Origin: Marixanthomonas spongiae
GTDB lineage: Bacteria; Bacteroidota; Bacteroidia; Flavobacteriales; Flavobacteriaceae
Direction: 5' to 3'
Assembly: GCF_003095375.1 (NCBI RefSeq)
Contig: NZ_QEHR01000004.1
Location: 62,001-126,000, forward strand
Length of the DNA stretch: 64,000 nucleotides
The first letter of the stretch is position 1. The number at the start of each line of letters is the position of its first letter. Both the position numbers and the translations under genes were made by a program. This document shows, piece after piece, positions 41,915-51,189 of the stretch. The notes under the pieces are model-generated. The model saw nothing but the letters and a program-made list of their open reading frames with translations, was not told the DNA's origin and did not search any database.

Positions 41915-43018
41915 CTAATGTTTAGCCAAGATATCATCAATTATAGTTTCGAAATTTTGAATGAACATTTCTTCTGTATATTTTTCATTAAATTCCTTCT
42001 TATTGTTTTCTTTAATAGATTTTAGCTTTTCTGGATTTTGAATTAAGTATTTCATCCTTTCCGCTAAAGCCTCTATATCCTTTTGAGGCACCAAGAAACC
42101 ATTTTTATTTTCTTGCACCATACTGGGTATGGCACCATTATCTGTAGATAAAACCACCAAACCTGTTTGGTATGCTTCGAGAATGGACAATGGAAAGCAT
42201 TCATTTTTATAATAGGTAGGAAGTACAAACACATCTGATTTTAAAAGATGTTCATATTTTTTATCACTGTATGCTGGCCCAAATAACTTGACGTTTATCA
42301 ACTTGTTTTGACTAATGTATTCTTCAAGCTGCTCTATGGTAACATCAGAGGATGGACCTACAATATGGGCTTTAAATTGATTGTCGTACTCTTTTAAACT
42401 TCTAATGGCCTGAAGAAACACTAAAATTCCTTTGTCTTTCATTAAGTTTGACAAATAGATAAACGTAGGAATGCTATTGCTTCTTTTGGCATCAAGCCTA
42501 TTCATATCAATATGCTTGATTCCATTAGGTAAAAAATATGGGGTTTTAGGGTAAATCTGCTTTATATCATCCTTAAGAGCTTCGGCCAATTGTATAACCT
42601 CAACGTTTTTAAAAACGAATTTATATATCTTTCTTTTTAGTTTATTGTTTATTTCATTCTTGATGCCTTTTCCGTGTAGATGAAATACAATATTTTTTCT
42701 GAAAATTTTTAAGATACATACCGAAAATGCGTCTTTATAAAATGCGAAACCGAGTGGTGAAAGCGTAAAATAGACAAGGTCATATTTATTAGACAGGAGT
42801 TTTCCCATCAATTTAAAATATATTGAACATGCTCCAAAAATTTTACCTAGCGAGAAGTTTCCTAATCCTTCCATTTTTTTTGACAATTGGATAGGAATGA
42901 CATCTATATGGTATTTATCGTTCAACAGCTCACTTTCTGCCAGTAGTTTGTTCATCAAGGAAGCTCCGTGAACCGGTGGTGGCAATTGCACCAAAAATAA
43001 AATCTTATTCTTTTTCAT
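41915..43018 (-). CDS. Glycosyltransferase family 4
   Basis: 367 residues, GT-B fold. The N-terminus has LFLVQLPPPVHGASLMNKLL; the donor site is in DVFVLPTYYKNECFPLSILEAYQTGLVVLSTDNG with the E-x7-E pattern. The start overlaps the end of the upstream polymerase-like gene by 14 bases. AT-rich like its neighbours. Confidence 0.88.
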   Translation of the reverse strand: MKKNKILFLVQLPPPVHGASLMNKLLAESELLNDKYHIDVIPIQLSKKMEGLGNFSLGKIFGACSIYFKLMGKLLSNKYDLVYFTLSPLGFAFYKDAFSVCILKIFRKNIVFHLHGKGIKNEINNKLKRKIYKFVFKNVEVIQLAEALKDDIKQIYPKTPYFLPNGIKHIDMNRLDAKRSNSIPTFIYLSNLMKDKGILVFLQAIRSLKEYDNQFKAHIVGPSSDVTIEQLEEYISQNKLINVKLFGPAYSDKKYEHLLKSDVFVLPTYYKNECFPLSILEAYQTGLVVLSTDNGAIPSMVQENKNGFLVPQKDIEALAERMKYLIQNPEKLKSIKENNKKEFNEKYTEEMFIQNFETIIDDILAKH

Positions 43019-44234
43019 TTTTTAATAAAACTAAATAATAGAGGCTGGTAAAAAACACAATTCCTTTATTGACCCCTAAAATATTTTCTGTTATACCGCA
43101 AATGGCGATTAATGCAAGTATGGTAAACAGTAAAAAATCATTTCGCTCAAAGCTAATATATAACCCTGAGTCTAAAAAGAAAAGATAGCATAACACACCT
43201 AAAACACCTAATTCAACCAAGTAGTTGATATATTCATTATGGGTGTTGAATTTTTTTTGGTAACCAATAGTGAAATTTTTTTTCTTATACATCTCATTCA
43301 ATCTGTTTTGGGTACACCCCATTCCGCTGCCAAAAATCACATTGTTTTCTTTTACTACCGCAAGTGCAGCTTCCCATTTTGCCAACCGGATGTTTAATGA
43401 GTTCCAGTTGGTGCTGTGAATATCATCTTCTATAGTATATTCAAAAACGTGGCCTTTAAACACTTTTGCTTTGTTTAAAAACAACGTTGCCGGAAGCAAA
43501 ATTGCGAGTGCCAACAGCCCTAATCTTATATAATTTAACTTGTCTTTGTACGTGAAAAGGAAAAACACCAGTAATACAATAAAGTAAGCAACTAGCACCG
43601 AAAAAGACTGAAGTAGGTATATCCCCACTGCTAAAAAAGCCAATAGGATACCGATGTAGATTTTTCCTTTTTTTTCGCAATTTTTAAACTTGTTGAGAAA
43701 TATACTGGAGGAAAAAACTAAATACATCCCAAAATATACCGCATGAAGGTTTAATGGTTTGCTAAATCTATGGTATAGAAAGAAATTTTCGTTTACTAAA
43801 TTTTCAGGATTGAATATATATAAAGAACCTGTGCTCCATACATTATAGGTTGCCATTAACAAGCAATAAAGCAAAGCCAATAAACATACATAGGCAAAGA
43901 CATTGAGCAGTTTTTTAATTTGGCTTCTGTTTATATGCAATGTAGGCACAAAAAGGAAGAACAGTATAAATGAAAGGGTTTTCTCCAAGCCTTTGAGTCC
44001 ATTTGCCAAATCGCAAGAATAAAGTAATGAACCTACAGAAAGAACAAATAGAACAGGAAAAAACAGCCACGTAGTTTTTTTTATAAGTTTAACCCTTTTA
44101 ATGTTTAAGAGGCTAAAAAATATAAAAATAAAAATAGCGATATTGTTAAGGATCATGGGCAACGGAATAGTAGCAAGAACTATCCCGAATGAAACATAAT
44201 GTAGTCTATCAATTAAGTTGCTGTTCCACCTCAT
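43005..44234 (-). CDS. O-antigen ligase/polymerase-like membrane protein, copy 3
   Basis: 409 residues, about 11 membrane helices. The loop contains FGSGMGCTQNRLNEMYKK and KKFNTHNEYINYLVELGVLGVLCYLFF, the same His-Asn-containing element as copies 1 and 2. It overlaps the next polymerase-like gene by 26 bases and the GT4 gene by 14, so three genes are read as one coupled unit. Confidence 0.82.
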   Translation of the reverse strand: MRWNSNLIDRLHYVSFGIVLATIPLPMILNNIAIFIFIFFSLLNIKRVKLIKKTTWLFFPVLFVLSVGSLLYSCDLANGLKGLEKTLSFILFFLFVPTLHINRSQIKKLLNVFAYVCLLALLYCLLMATYNVWSTGSLYIFNPENLVNENFFLYHRFSKPLNLHAVYFGMYLVFSSSIFLNKFKNCEKKGKIYIGILLAFLAVGIYLLQSFSVLVAYFIVLLVFFLFTYKDKLNYIRLGLLALAILLPATLFLNKAKVFKGHVFEYTIEDDIHSTNWNSLNIRLAKWEAALAVVKENNVIFGSGMGCTQNRLNEMYKKKNFTIGYQKKFNTHNEYINYLVELGVLGVLCYLFFLDSGLYISFERNDFLLFTILALIAICGITENILGVNKGIVFFTSLYYLVLLKNEKE

Positions 44235-45477
44235 GCTCTTTAATGTTCAGGTTAATAAACAATTCCAAAAACAATATCACCGAAAAGTAATCAAACCAAT
44301 AATCCAGAACAAAAAAGCCCAATATTGAAAGCATAAGTATTCTGCCATAAGTCATTTTATACCAATTTTTTATCATATAAAACATATATAGCCCAAATAA
44401 GATAAGGCCCATTAAACCAAACTCACCAATTATTTGGTTGTAAAATGAAAAAGGTTGATTGTGGGTGCCATCTTTATATGCGATTGACAATATTTTTTTG
44501 TTCCATAAAGGGAAATGATTTTTTGAAAATGCCTCTGATTTATACTCCCAATCTTTAGGAAACCAATCTGTATAATCACCTGCCGTTAAAAATGCTGTTC
44601 TAGACGAAAATTTCCCCGCTCCTTCACCATAAATAAAGCTTTTTGGGCTACTTGTCCAATTTTCGAGGGTTTCCCAAAAAGAGATCATTTTTCTTGGTGG
44701 ATCTACATTACTGCTAAGGTTTTCTGTAAGTATAAGTTTTACGTAACTAATATTAGTAGGAGTTACAACTGTCAAAATCAAAAAAACTATCACAATACTA
44801 GAAACAATTTTAATTTTAGTTTTTAGCCCGAAAGTAAAAAAGACATATATTGATGCAATAATCGAGAATATGAATACGCCGCTCATATACGTTGACAACA
44901 GCATAGCAATTATGGCGAAAACAACCTTACGATTTCTTTTATACGCATAAAAAACAGTGTAAAAAGACATAATTATCATAGAGATCGATGAGTTCGAGAA
45001 AACACCTTTTAAATGATCTCCGGTTGATTGCCCATAAGAATACATTGTACTTGCAAAAGGGTTGAGCGTTTTAGTTGCAAAAATTACACCTCCAAGTTGT
45101 ACTATAATTATAATGAAGTTTATAATAAAAAAAATGTCTATTAACTTCTTAGTCTTGTCTATATCAAAATTTATTACAATGGTCTTTATCACTAAATAGG
45201 CGAGTAAAGCCAAAAACCAAAATAAGAATGCTATTAGGGAATTAAGATTATAGTTTAAGGAATAGCTGTCATCAAAAAATAAGAGAAACTGTGTGGCCGA
45301 CAAGAAGCATAAACCTGAATAAAAAAGAAACCGTTCATCAATAAGGATTTTATTTTTGCTTAAAAGCAAAATAATAATACCAAAAAAACCCAAAAGAAAA
45401 AGCTGAAATACGAGGTTGCCTGATAATAAGAATATTACCAAAAGTAAATAATACTGAATAGTATTTTTGCTCAACAT
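44209..45477 (-). CDS. O-antigen polymerase-like membrane protein, copy 4
   Basis: 422 residues, about 10-12 membrane helices and a long loop with FIYGEGAGKFSSRTAF and KDGTHNQPFSFYNQIIGEFGLMGLILF. The His-Asn element places it with Wzy-type proteins. Very AT-rich. One of the four Wzy/WaaL-like proteins probably joins the finished glycan to its acceptor; sequence alone does not say which. Confidence 0.78.
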   Translation of the reverse strand: MLSKNTIQYYLLLVIFLLSGNLVFQLFLLGFFGIIILLLSKNKILIDERFLFYSGLCFLSATQFLLFFDDSYSLNYNLNSLIAFLFWFLALLAYLVIKTIVINFDIDKTKKLIDIFFIINFIIIIVQLGGVIFATKTLNPFASTMYSYGQSTGDHLKGVFSNSSISMIIMSFYTVFYAYKRNRKVVFAIIAMLLSTYMSGVFIFSIIASIYVFFTFGLKTKIKIVSSIVIVFLILTVVTPTNISYVKLILTENLSSNVDPPRKMISFWETLENWTSSPKSFIYGEGAGKFSSRTAFLTAGDYTDWFPKDWEYKSEAFSKNHFPLWNKKILSIAYKDGTHNQPFSFYNQIIGEFGLMGLILFGLYMFYMIKNWYKMTYGRILMLSILGFFVLDYWFDYFSVILFLELFINLNIKEHEVEQQLN

Positions 45478-45498
45478 ATTATATCTTTAGACTTTAGA

Positions 45499-46794
45499 TT
45501 AGTCCAACTTATTAACCTCTAAATTAATTTCGTTGAATTTTTCAATAAACCTATCAGTTCTATTATTTAAGGTCTTTCTTATTTCTACTTTATTTTCGAT
45601 TATAAAATCTACATTATCAATCAACTCTTTGGCAGTTAAGTTGTGAATATCCAACAAAAGATTTTTTTGCCCGAGTTCATCAACAACACCTTGCGTTTTA
45701 AAGCCTTGATATCTAATTGGTAATATTGGTGTAGCAACACTTGCAGCCAAAATACACGAGTGCAAACGTGTTCCTATTAATAGTTCACATTTTTTATATA
45801 ACGCCATCATTTCGTAAACAGATAAGTCCTTTGTATAAAATTCTACTTTTACATTTTTAGAAATTAAGGCTTTATTAACAGTTTTAATTATATCAATATC
45901 GCTTTCACCATGATGTTTTACAGTAACTTGTGGAATAAAGATGGGGGTTAACCCATAATTTTCATGTGCATAAATACACGTTTCAATTATTGATTTTATG
46001 TAATTCTCCTTTGCTTGTACTGGATTTTCTGCTTCGGGAAAATTCCAGTTAACCATGGTAATACCTAAATATTTTTTATTAGAAGACAACTTTATTGATA
46101 AGGTATCATCTATCTTCTTTTTTAGATAGAAAGCCAAGTCTGGAATAACCTTCGTTTTAAAGTCCAAATCGTACTTTTCAATAAAATTATAACTCACTCT
46201 TTCTCTTACAAAAATCTTATCACAGTACGCTAAGTACTTTGCAGCTATTTTTTCGCTTTTTTCGCTCGCAAAACCACCAAAACTCTGTCCCATAATTATA
46301 ACTTTCTTTTTCAAAAGATGGGCTGTTTTAATTGGTTGAAGGGTTCGCCACAAAAAAAGATTACCTCTTAAATCCTCCCTTTCGTTGTAAATAAACTGTC
46401 CCCCTTTTATTAAAATTAGATCTGACTTTTTAATGTCTTGGATAGCCTGAAACTGCTTTCCTCCCAAAATTCTACCTAAAACAGAGCTGAATAAAGATAA
46501 TTTTAATTGAACCACTTCTTTCGTCAAACGGTAAACCGCTAAGAGGTCATTTATTTTTGATTTGTTTTCAGAGGTATAAGGAGTGGGAAGAACACCCTGT
46601 TTTATTTCAATATCAAATTTAGACATAAACCTATTATGAAACAGGAATGCTTCACGATCCTTTTCTCTAAATGTTGAGTGTAATATTATTTTTGAATTTG
46701 GGTACTTAGCTTTTACTATTAAGAAACAAGCCATTGTGATGGCCAAGTCTCCCTTGTTTGAGTCAGAATACCCGTGAGTTATTAAAATATTCAT
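45499..46794 (-). CDS. Polysaccharide pyruvyl transferase family protein
   Basis: 431 residues. Conserved pieces of the family: ILITHGYSDSNKGDLAITMACFLIVKAKYP at the start, KKVIIMGQSFGGF, SDLILIKGGQFIY and LLIGTRLHSCILAASVATPILPIRYQGFK near the end. Such enzymes add pyruvate ketals from phosphoenolpyruvate, giving the glycan a negative charge; some relatives have other roles. The ATG shares one base with the stop of wzx. Confidence 0.88.
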   Translation of the reverse strand: MNILITHGYSDSNKGDLAITMACFLIVKAKYPNSKIILHSTFREKDREAFLFHNRFMSKFDIEIKQGVLPTPYTSENKSKINDLLAVYRLTKEVVQLKLSLFSSVLGRILGGKQFQAIQDIKKSDLILIKGGQFIYNEREDLRGNLFLWRTLQPIKTAHLLKKKVIIMGQSFGGFASEKSEKIAAKYLAYCDKIFVRERVSYNFIEKYDLDFKTKVIPDLAFYLKKKIDDTLSIKLSSNKKYLGITMVNWNFPEAENPVQAKENYIKSIIETCIYAHENYGLTPIFIPQVTVKHHGESDIDIIKTVNKALISKNVKVEFYTKDLSVYEMMALYKKCELLIGTRLHSCILAASVATPILPIRYQGFKTQGVVDELGQKNLLLDIHNLTAKELIDNVDFIIENKVEIRKTLNNRTDRFIEKFNEINLEVNKLD

Positions 46795-48104
46795 TAAATT
46801 ACATTTAGTTTGTTCCTATTTGTTACAAGTGTTAAAACTCCCATAACAAACAAAAAGGTAATATATATAAGCTTACTTGATTCTATAAAGGAATTTATGA
46901 CAATAAATAATGCTGAAATTAACAAAAATGAAGATATTGACTTAAAGCGATTAAGTAAAAACTTTTTTTCACTGATTGCAACAACATTTAAAAAGGATAA
47001 TAGAAATTCTCCAAAAAGGATACTCAACGCAATCAAATACAATTGATTGCCAAAAGTATAGTAAAATACAATACTTGCAAGTATTGTACTCCCAGCTGCC
47101 AAAATAATATTTCTAGAGTATTCTCTGTCTTTATCATCCAATAACAGCCTGGCTCCAGTACTTGTTGTAAAAGATGAAACAAACCCTGCGAGGCCAATAA
47201 TAAAAAAGGTGTTTTGATAAGAAGAGAAGTCTTCGCTAAAAAAAACAGGGGTAATTACATCTAAAAAGAAGGCTAAAGAAACAAACAAGATTAAGCCCCC
47301 AATTGTAGCCATTTGATCAACCTTGAGAGCTACTGCTACTTTAGTGAGATCCTTATAAAAACTCTGAACTATTATTTGTCTAACACCTTTGAATATCATA
47401 TAAAATTTTAAGATTATATATATAATGGCTATTGTTGAAGAGACATAAAAAAACGATATAACGTTTACTAAACTAATTCCTATAAAAAGAAACAAAACAC
47501 TGGCAATACCCAATCCTAAATGAAGCCAATATTTTTTTAAATTTTTGAGGTTTGGTTTAATAAAATATGAGACTTTAAGGCTACGAGATACTATAATTCC
47601 AGCAATAATATAAGATATAATAATACTAACAACATAAATTATAATTAATTGTTCTCTCCAATAAATAGACACTATAAACAGCGTTGTGGCTGGGACTATT
47701 ACTCTAATTAAAGAAACAAAAGCCCCTAATTCTGGTTTTCCCCTTCCGTAAAGTGCATAATCACCATTCAAAGCAAAAATTGGAGAAAAAAGAAATAAAA
47801 TGTTCTTGGTTACAATAAAACCACTTAAACTAAAAATTATTAAAAACAAACATAAGGTAAGTCTTGCGGATTGAGTATCATAATACTCTTTTTTCCAGTC
47901 ATCCATTAATGCAATTTTTCTTGTTGCTGATAACTGGATGCCAAAAGAAACTATTGAAACAATCAATATGATGAGACTATCTATTTCGCCTATAACAGAT
48001 ATAGTATCATTAGATATATTTGTTGACAAATATTTAAGAATGAAAATATTCGACAAATGGGCTACCCCAGTAAATAATCCTACTATTGCAAGTCTTTTTA
48101 TCAT
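46794..48104 (-). CDS. wzx: Oligosaccharide flippase (Wzx-like)
   Basis: 436 residues, about 12 membrane helices, MOP superfamily. First helix region AIVGLFTGVAHLSNIFILKYL. It should move the lipid-linked repeat unit to the periplasmic face for the Wzy-type polymerases encoded next to it. Low GC, poor similarity to the other flippase in this window by eye. Confidence 0.85.
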   Translation of the reverse strand: MIKRLAIVGLFTGVAHLSNIFILKYLSTNISNDTISVIGEIDSLIILIVSIVSFGIQLSATRKIALMDDWKKEYYDTQSARLTLCLFLIIFSLSGFIVTKNILFLFSPIFALNGDYALYGRGKPELGAFVSLIRVIVPATTLFIVSIYWREQLIIIYVVSIIISYIIAGIIVSRSLKVSYFIKPNLKNLKKYWLHLGLGIASVLFLFIGISLVNVISFFYVSSTIAIIYIILKFYMIFKGVRQIIVQSFYKDLTKVAVALKVDQMATIGGLILFVSLAFFLDVITPVFFSEDFSSYQNTFFIIGLAGFVSSFTTSTGARLLLDDKDREYSRNIILAAGSTILASIVFYYTFGNQLYLIALSILFGEFLLSFLNVVAISEKKFLLNRFKSISSFLLISALFIVINSFIESSKLIYITFLFVMGVLTLVTNRNKLNVI

Positions 48105-48146
48105 TTAATTGCCATAAAAAACCAATACCGAGCCAAGCATTTTAAG

Positions 48147-48269
48147 CTATAGAGCCTTTTCGCATACTTTAATTTCAAAACCCGAAATGCCTAAAAGCCC
48201 TAAGACAGTAAGAACCATTTTTATGGCTTCGGGACGCGTACCGAAAACAATTAGGTTTTTTTTCTTCAT
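48147..48269 (-). pseudogene. Truncated wecB remnant (UDP-GlcNAc 2-epimerase N-terminus)
   Basis: A 40-codon frame between rmlD and wzx. Its first 18 residues, MKKKNLIVFGTRPEAIKM, are the hallmark of non-hydrolysing UDP-GlcNAc 2-epimerases, and FEIKVC at residues 31-36 matches the next conserved block (usually FEVKVCVTGQH). The twelve residues between have the right number but are degenerate, and the frame stops after 40 residues. The ATG lies two bases beyond the rmlD stop. The intact wecB at 26849 has a different N-terminus (VAGARPNFMKI), so this is the relic of another copy, or possibly a cassette junction. Confidence 0.75.
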
Positions 48270-48271
48270 AA

Positions 48272-49120
48272 TCAATTGTTCAAAATAGTTTGGAGGCTTT
48301 CTTTCCAGGATTTCATTTCAAATTTCAAAATCTGTTCAGCTTTTTCCGTATTTAGCACACTGTACTTGGGCCGCGCTGCAAAAGTAGGATAATGGTCTGT
48401 TTTGGCAAGTTTTATCGCATCATTTTGATGGGAATAGTCGAGAATGGCTGCGGCAAAATCATACCAAGTGGCCTCGCCCGCATTGCTATAATGGTACAAA
48501 CCGTAGTGTTTGTTTTTTGAAACGATAACCTGCAACAATACCTTGGCCAAATCATTCGCATTGGTAGGGGTTCCCGTTTGCTCTGTTGTGATGGTGATTT
48601 CCTCACGGTCTTTAGCAAACTTAAGGATGGTGTTTAAAAAATTATGCCCGTGGGTGGAATACAGCCAAGAAGTCCTGAAAATAAAATAATTAGCACCTAT
48701 TTCTTCAATGTACTGCTCGCCTTTCAGTTTTGATGCCCCGTAAATGTTGAGCGGGTTTGTGGCGTCGGTTTCCACGTAGGGCGTTGATTTTTTCCCGTCA
48801 AAAACATAATCGGTAGAAATGTGGAGCAAGGTAGTACCGGCGGCCTTGCACGTGATGGCCAAGTGCTTTACTGCCTCGGCATTGCTGCTGAAGGCTTTTT
48901 CAAGTTCCTTTTCGGCTTGTTCCACATGGGTGTAAGCGGCCGTGTTTATGCAATAATCGATATTGTTTTCTGAAAAATAAAGCGTGATGGCCTCACGGTC
49001 TTCCATATCGAGCTCGTGCCGGGAAGCGAAGAAAAATTGCAGGTTGGGATAGGCCTTTGAAGCCTCTTGCAAGCACTTTCCCAATTGCCCATTTGCGCCT
49101 GTTACCAATACATTCGTCAT
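48272..49120 (-). CDS. rmlD: dTDP-4-dehydrorhamnose reductase
   Basis: Last step of dTDP-L-rhamnose synthesis. 282-residue SDR protein: VTGANGQLGKCLQEA at the N-terminus, YGASKLKGEQYI with catalytic Tyr and Lys, HISTDYVFDGKKSTPYVE. Start overlaps the rmlC stop by four bases. Confidence 0.96.
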   Translation of the reverse strand: MTNVLVTGANGQLGKCLQEASKAYPNLQFFFASRHELDMEDREAITLYFSENNIDYCINTAAYTHVEQAEKELEKAFSSNAEAVKHLAITCKAAGTTLLHISTDYVFDGKKSTPYVETDATNPLNIYGASKLKGEQYIEEIGANYFIFRTSWLYSTHGHNFLNTILKFAKDREEITITTEQTGTPTNANDLAKVLLQVIVSKNKHYGLYHYSNAGEATWYDFAAAILDYSHQNDAIKLAKTDHYPTFAARPKYSVLNTEKAEQILKFEMKSWKESLQTILNN

Positions 49121-49662
49121 AAAATTGCTTCCTTAAAAGTGGGCAGTTGTTGGTCTTTTTCTGAAATGATCAACGCCTCTTCAGGCAGATGCCAATCCAA
49201 CTGTAAGGTTGCGTCCTTATAGCTGATTCCTCCTTCGGAAGTTTTATCGTAGAAGTTATCGCACTTATACGCAAAGACAGAGGTTTCAGAAAGGGTTACA
49301 AAGCCGTGGGCAAACCCTCGTGGCACAAAGAGTTGCTTTTGCTCCACATCGTCCAAGACGATGCTGAAATGTTTTCCGAAAGTTTCCGAATCTTTTCTGA
49401 TATCCACAACAATATCGAGCACTTTGCCTTTTACCACGCGCACTAATTTACTTTGTGCCATGGGTCCTTTTTGAAAATGCAGCCCCCTTAATACGCCATA
49501 AGTAGAGCTGGATTGGTTGTCTTGCACAAAATCGATGTCCAGGCCGGTGGTTTCCTTGAAGGTATTTTTATTGTAGGTTTCAGAAAAAAAGCCCCTTTCA
49601 TCTTGAAATATGCGGGGTTTTAATATAAAACAGTCTTTTAATGTGGTTTGTTGTAGTTCCAA
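49117..49662 (-). CDS. rmlC: dTDP-4-dehydrorhamnose 3,5-epimerase
   Basis: 181-residue cupin. Typical text: KDCFILKPRIFQDERGFFSETYN, GVLRGLHFQKGPMAQSKLVRV with the catalytic histidine, PRGFAHGFVTLSE. It epimerises C3 and C5 of dTDP-4-keto-6-deoxyglucose. One base separates it from rmlA. Confidence 0.96.
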   Translation of the reverse strand: MELQQTTLKDCFILKPRIFQDERGFFSETYNKNTFKETTGLDIDFVQDNQSSSTYGVLRGLHFQKGPMAQSKLVRVVKGKVLDIVVDIRKDSETFGKHFSIVLDDVEQKQLFVPRGFAHGFVTLSETSVFAYKCDNFYDKTSEGGISYKDATLQLDWHLPEEALIISEKDQQLPTFKEAIL

Positions 49663-49663
49663 A

Positions 49664-50521
49664 TCAGTCCAATTGCATTAAATGGTTTCCGTAGCCGCTT
49701 TTTAACAAGGGTTTGGCGAGTTTTTGTAATTGTTGTTTGTCAATATAGCCCATTTCGTAGGCCGTTTCTTCAATGGCACCAATTTTCAACCCTTGCCGTT
49801 CTTCGATCACTTCCACAAACTGGGCCGCTTGCATTAAAGAAGCAAAGGTGCCGGTATCCAACCAGGCGGTGCCTTTGTCCAAAATGCTCACGCTTAACTT
49901 CCCTTGTTTTAGGTAGGCGTTATTTACATCGGTTATTTCCAGTTCCCCGCGTGCGCTGGGTTGTATGTTGCTGGCGATGTTCACCACGTTATTGTCGTAA
50001 AAATAAATGCCAGGCACGGCGTAGTTGGACTTGGGTGTTTTGGGTTTTTCTTCAATGGAAAGGGCTTTTCCCGCTTTATCAAACTCCACCACCCCATAGC
50101 GTTCGGGGTCGTGCACGTGATAGGCGTAAATTATCCCGCCATCGGGGTTGTTGTTTGCTTGGAGCAGTTCTTTTAATCCGCTTCCGTAGAAAATGTTATC
50201 GCCTAAGATGAGGGCTACTTTATCATTGCCGATGAAGTCCTTTCCAATTATAAAAGCTTCGGCAAGACCGTTGGGTTCTTCTTGAACCGCATATTGAAAA
50301 TCGCATCCGTATTTTGAACCGTCGCCCAGTAATTTTTCAAACAACGGTAGATCTTCTGGGGTTGAAATGATCAATATCTCTTGAATACCGGCATGCATAA
50401 GGGTTGACAAGGGGTAATAAATCATGGGTTTATCGTACACGGGCATCAATTGTTTGCTCACTGCCAGGGTGAGTGGATGCAGCCGTGTGCCGGAGCCTCC
50501 TGCTAATATGATTCCTTTCAT
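49664..50521 (-). CDS. rmlA: Glucose-1-phosphate thymidylyltransferase
   Basis: 285 residues. [22 protein letters not shown] is the nucleotidyltransferase signature, with [15 protein letters not shown] and GLAEAFIIG following. Makes dTDP-glucose from dTTP and glucose 1-phosphate. It normally follows rmlB directly; here a toxin-antitoxin pair lies between. Confidence 0.97.
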   Translation of the reverse strand: MKGIILAGGSGTRLHPLTLAVSKQLMPVYDKPMIYYPLSTLMHAGIQEILIISTPEDLPLFEKLLGDGSKYGCDFQYAVQEEPNGLAEAFIIGKDFIGNDKVALILGDNIFYGSGLKELLQANNNPDGGIIYAYHVHDPERYGVVEFDKAGKALSIEEKPKTPKSNYAVPGIYFYDNNVVNIASNIQPSARGELEITDVNNAYLKQGKLSVSILDKGTAWLDTGTFASLMQAAQFVEVIEERQGLKIGAIEETAYEMGYIDKQQLQKLAKPLLKSGYGNHLMQLD

Positions 50522-50582
50522 AAGTTGTCTAGTTTACATTTGGCATAGTTAAAACTACAAATCATGGCTAATTGTTTTTCAG

Positions 50583-50867
50583 TTAAAACAAATCTGAGTG
50601 AGTCCCTATTCTAATCAATTTTATGGTCTTGGGGGCTTCTATTTGAAACCAGATAATCAAAAGGTCGGGTTTTATGTGGCACTCCCAATTGTCTTTGTAA
50701 TTTCCCTTCAGTTTGTGCGGTTTCATGTGTTGCGGAATGCCATTTATCCCGCTATCCTCCAATATATGCAACACTTTTCGGGCGGTTTCAAAATCCGATG
50801 CATTTCTTTTGAACACCTTTTTAAGGTCTTTTTTAAATTTAGTAGTCCTTATTAGCGTGTACATCAA
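50583..50867 (-). CDS. YafQ-type mRNA interferase toxin (RelE/ParE superfamily)
   Basis: 94 residues, basic. The motifs KFKKDLKKVFKR, HKLKGNYKDNWECHIKPDLLIIW and LIRIGTHSDLF match YafQ, including the late histidine expected at the active site. YafQ-type toxins cleave mRNA in the ribosomal A site. Its start overlaps the antitoxin stop by four bases. It sits between rmlB and rmlA. Confidence 0.85.
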   Translation of the reverse strand: MMYTLIRTTKFKKDLKKVFKRNASDFETARKVLHILEDSGINGIPQHMKPHKLKGNYKDNWECHIKPDLLIIWFQIEAPKTIKLIRIGTHSDLF

Positions 50868-51103
50868 TCGGTCTCGTTTACAATCTCATCCAAAAATTGG
50901 TCTAAATCGTCGATTACAGTAAGGTTCACGTCATTGTGGGCGTCTTCAATAGCTTTTTTAGTCTCTTCGTTTGGAATGTTTCCTACCTCCCGGTACAACA
51001 GATATTCAATGTAATTGTTCAGGCTTCGTTTTTGGGCCTTTGCTTTAGCCTTTACCAGCTCTAACAATTCCTTGTCGAAACGCAATGCAGTTTGTACTTT
51101 CAT
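50864..51103 (-). CDS. Antitoxin of the YafQ-type pair (ribbon-helix-helix-like)
   Basis: 79 residues. The N-terminus (MKVQTALRFDKELLELVKAKAKAQKRSLNNYIEYLL, in parts) fits a ribbon-helix-helix DNA-binding dimer; the acidic C-terminus (LTVIDDLDQFLDEIVNETD) should wrap the toxin. Upstream of the toxin and overlapping it by four bases, as usual; the pair probably represses its own promoter. Confidence 0.85.
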   Translation of the reverse strand: MKVQTALRFDKELLELVKAKAKAQKRSLNNYIEYLLYREVGNIPNEETKKAIEDAHNDVNLTVIDDLDQFLDEIVNETD

Positions 51104-51189
51104 AATACACAGTTTGTTTATGCTTGACAGACTCAGGCTTTGTTTTCTTCAAAAGTAACCAATAACAAGGTGCTATACAACTGTTATTT

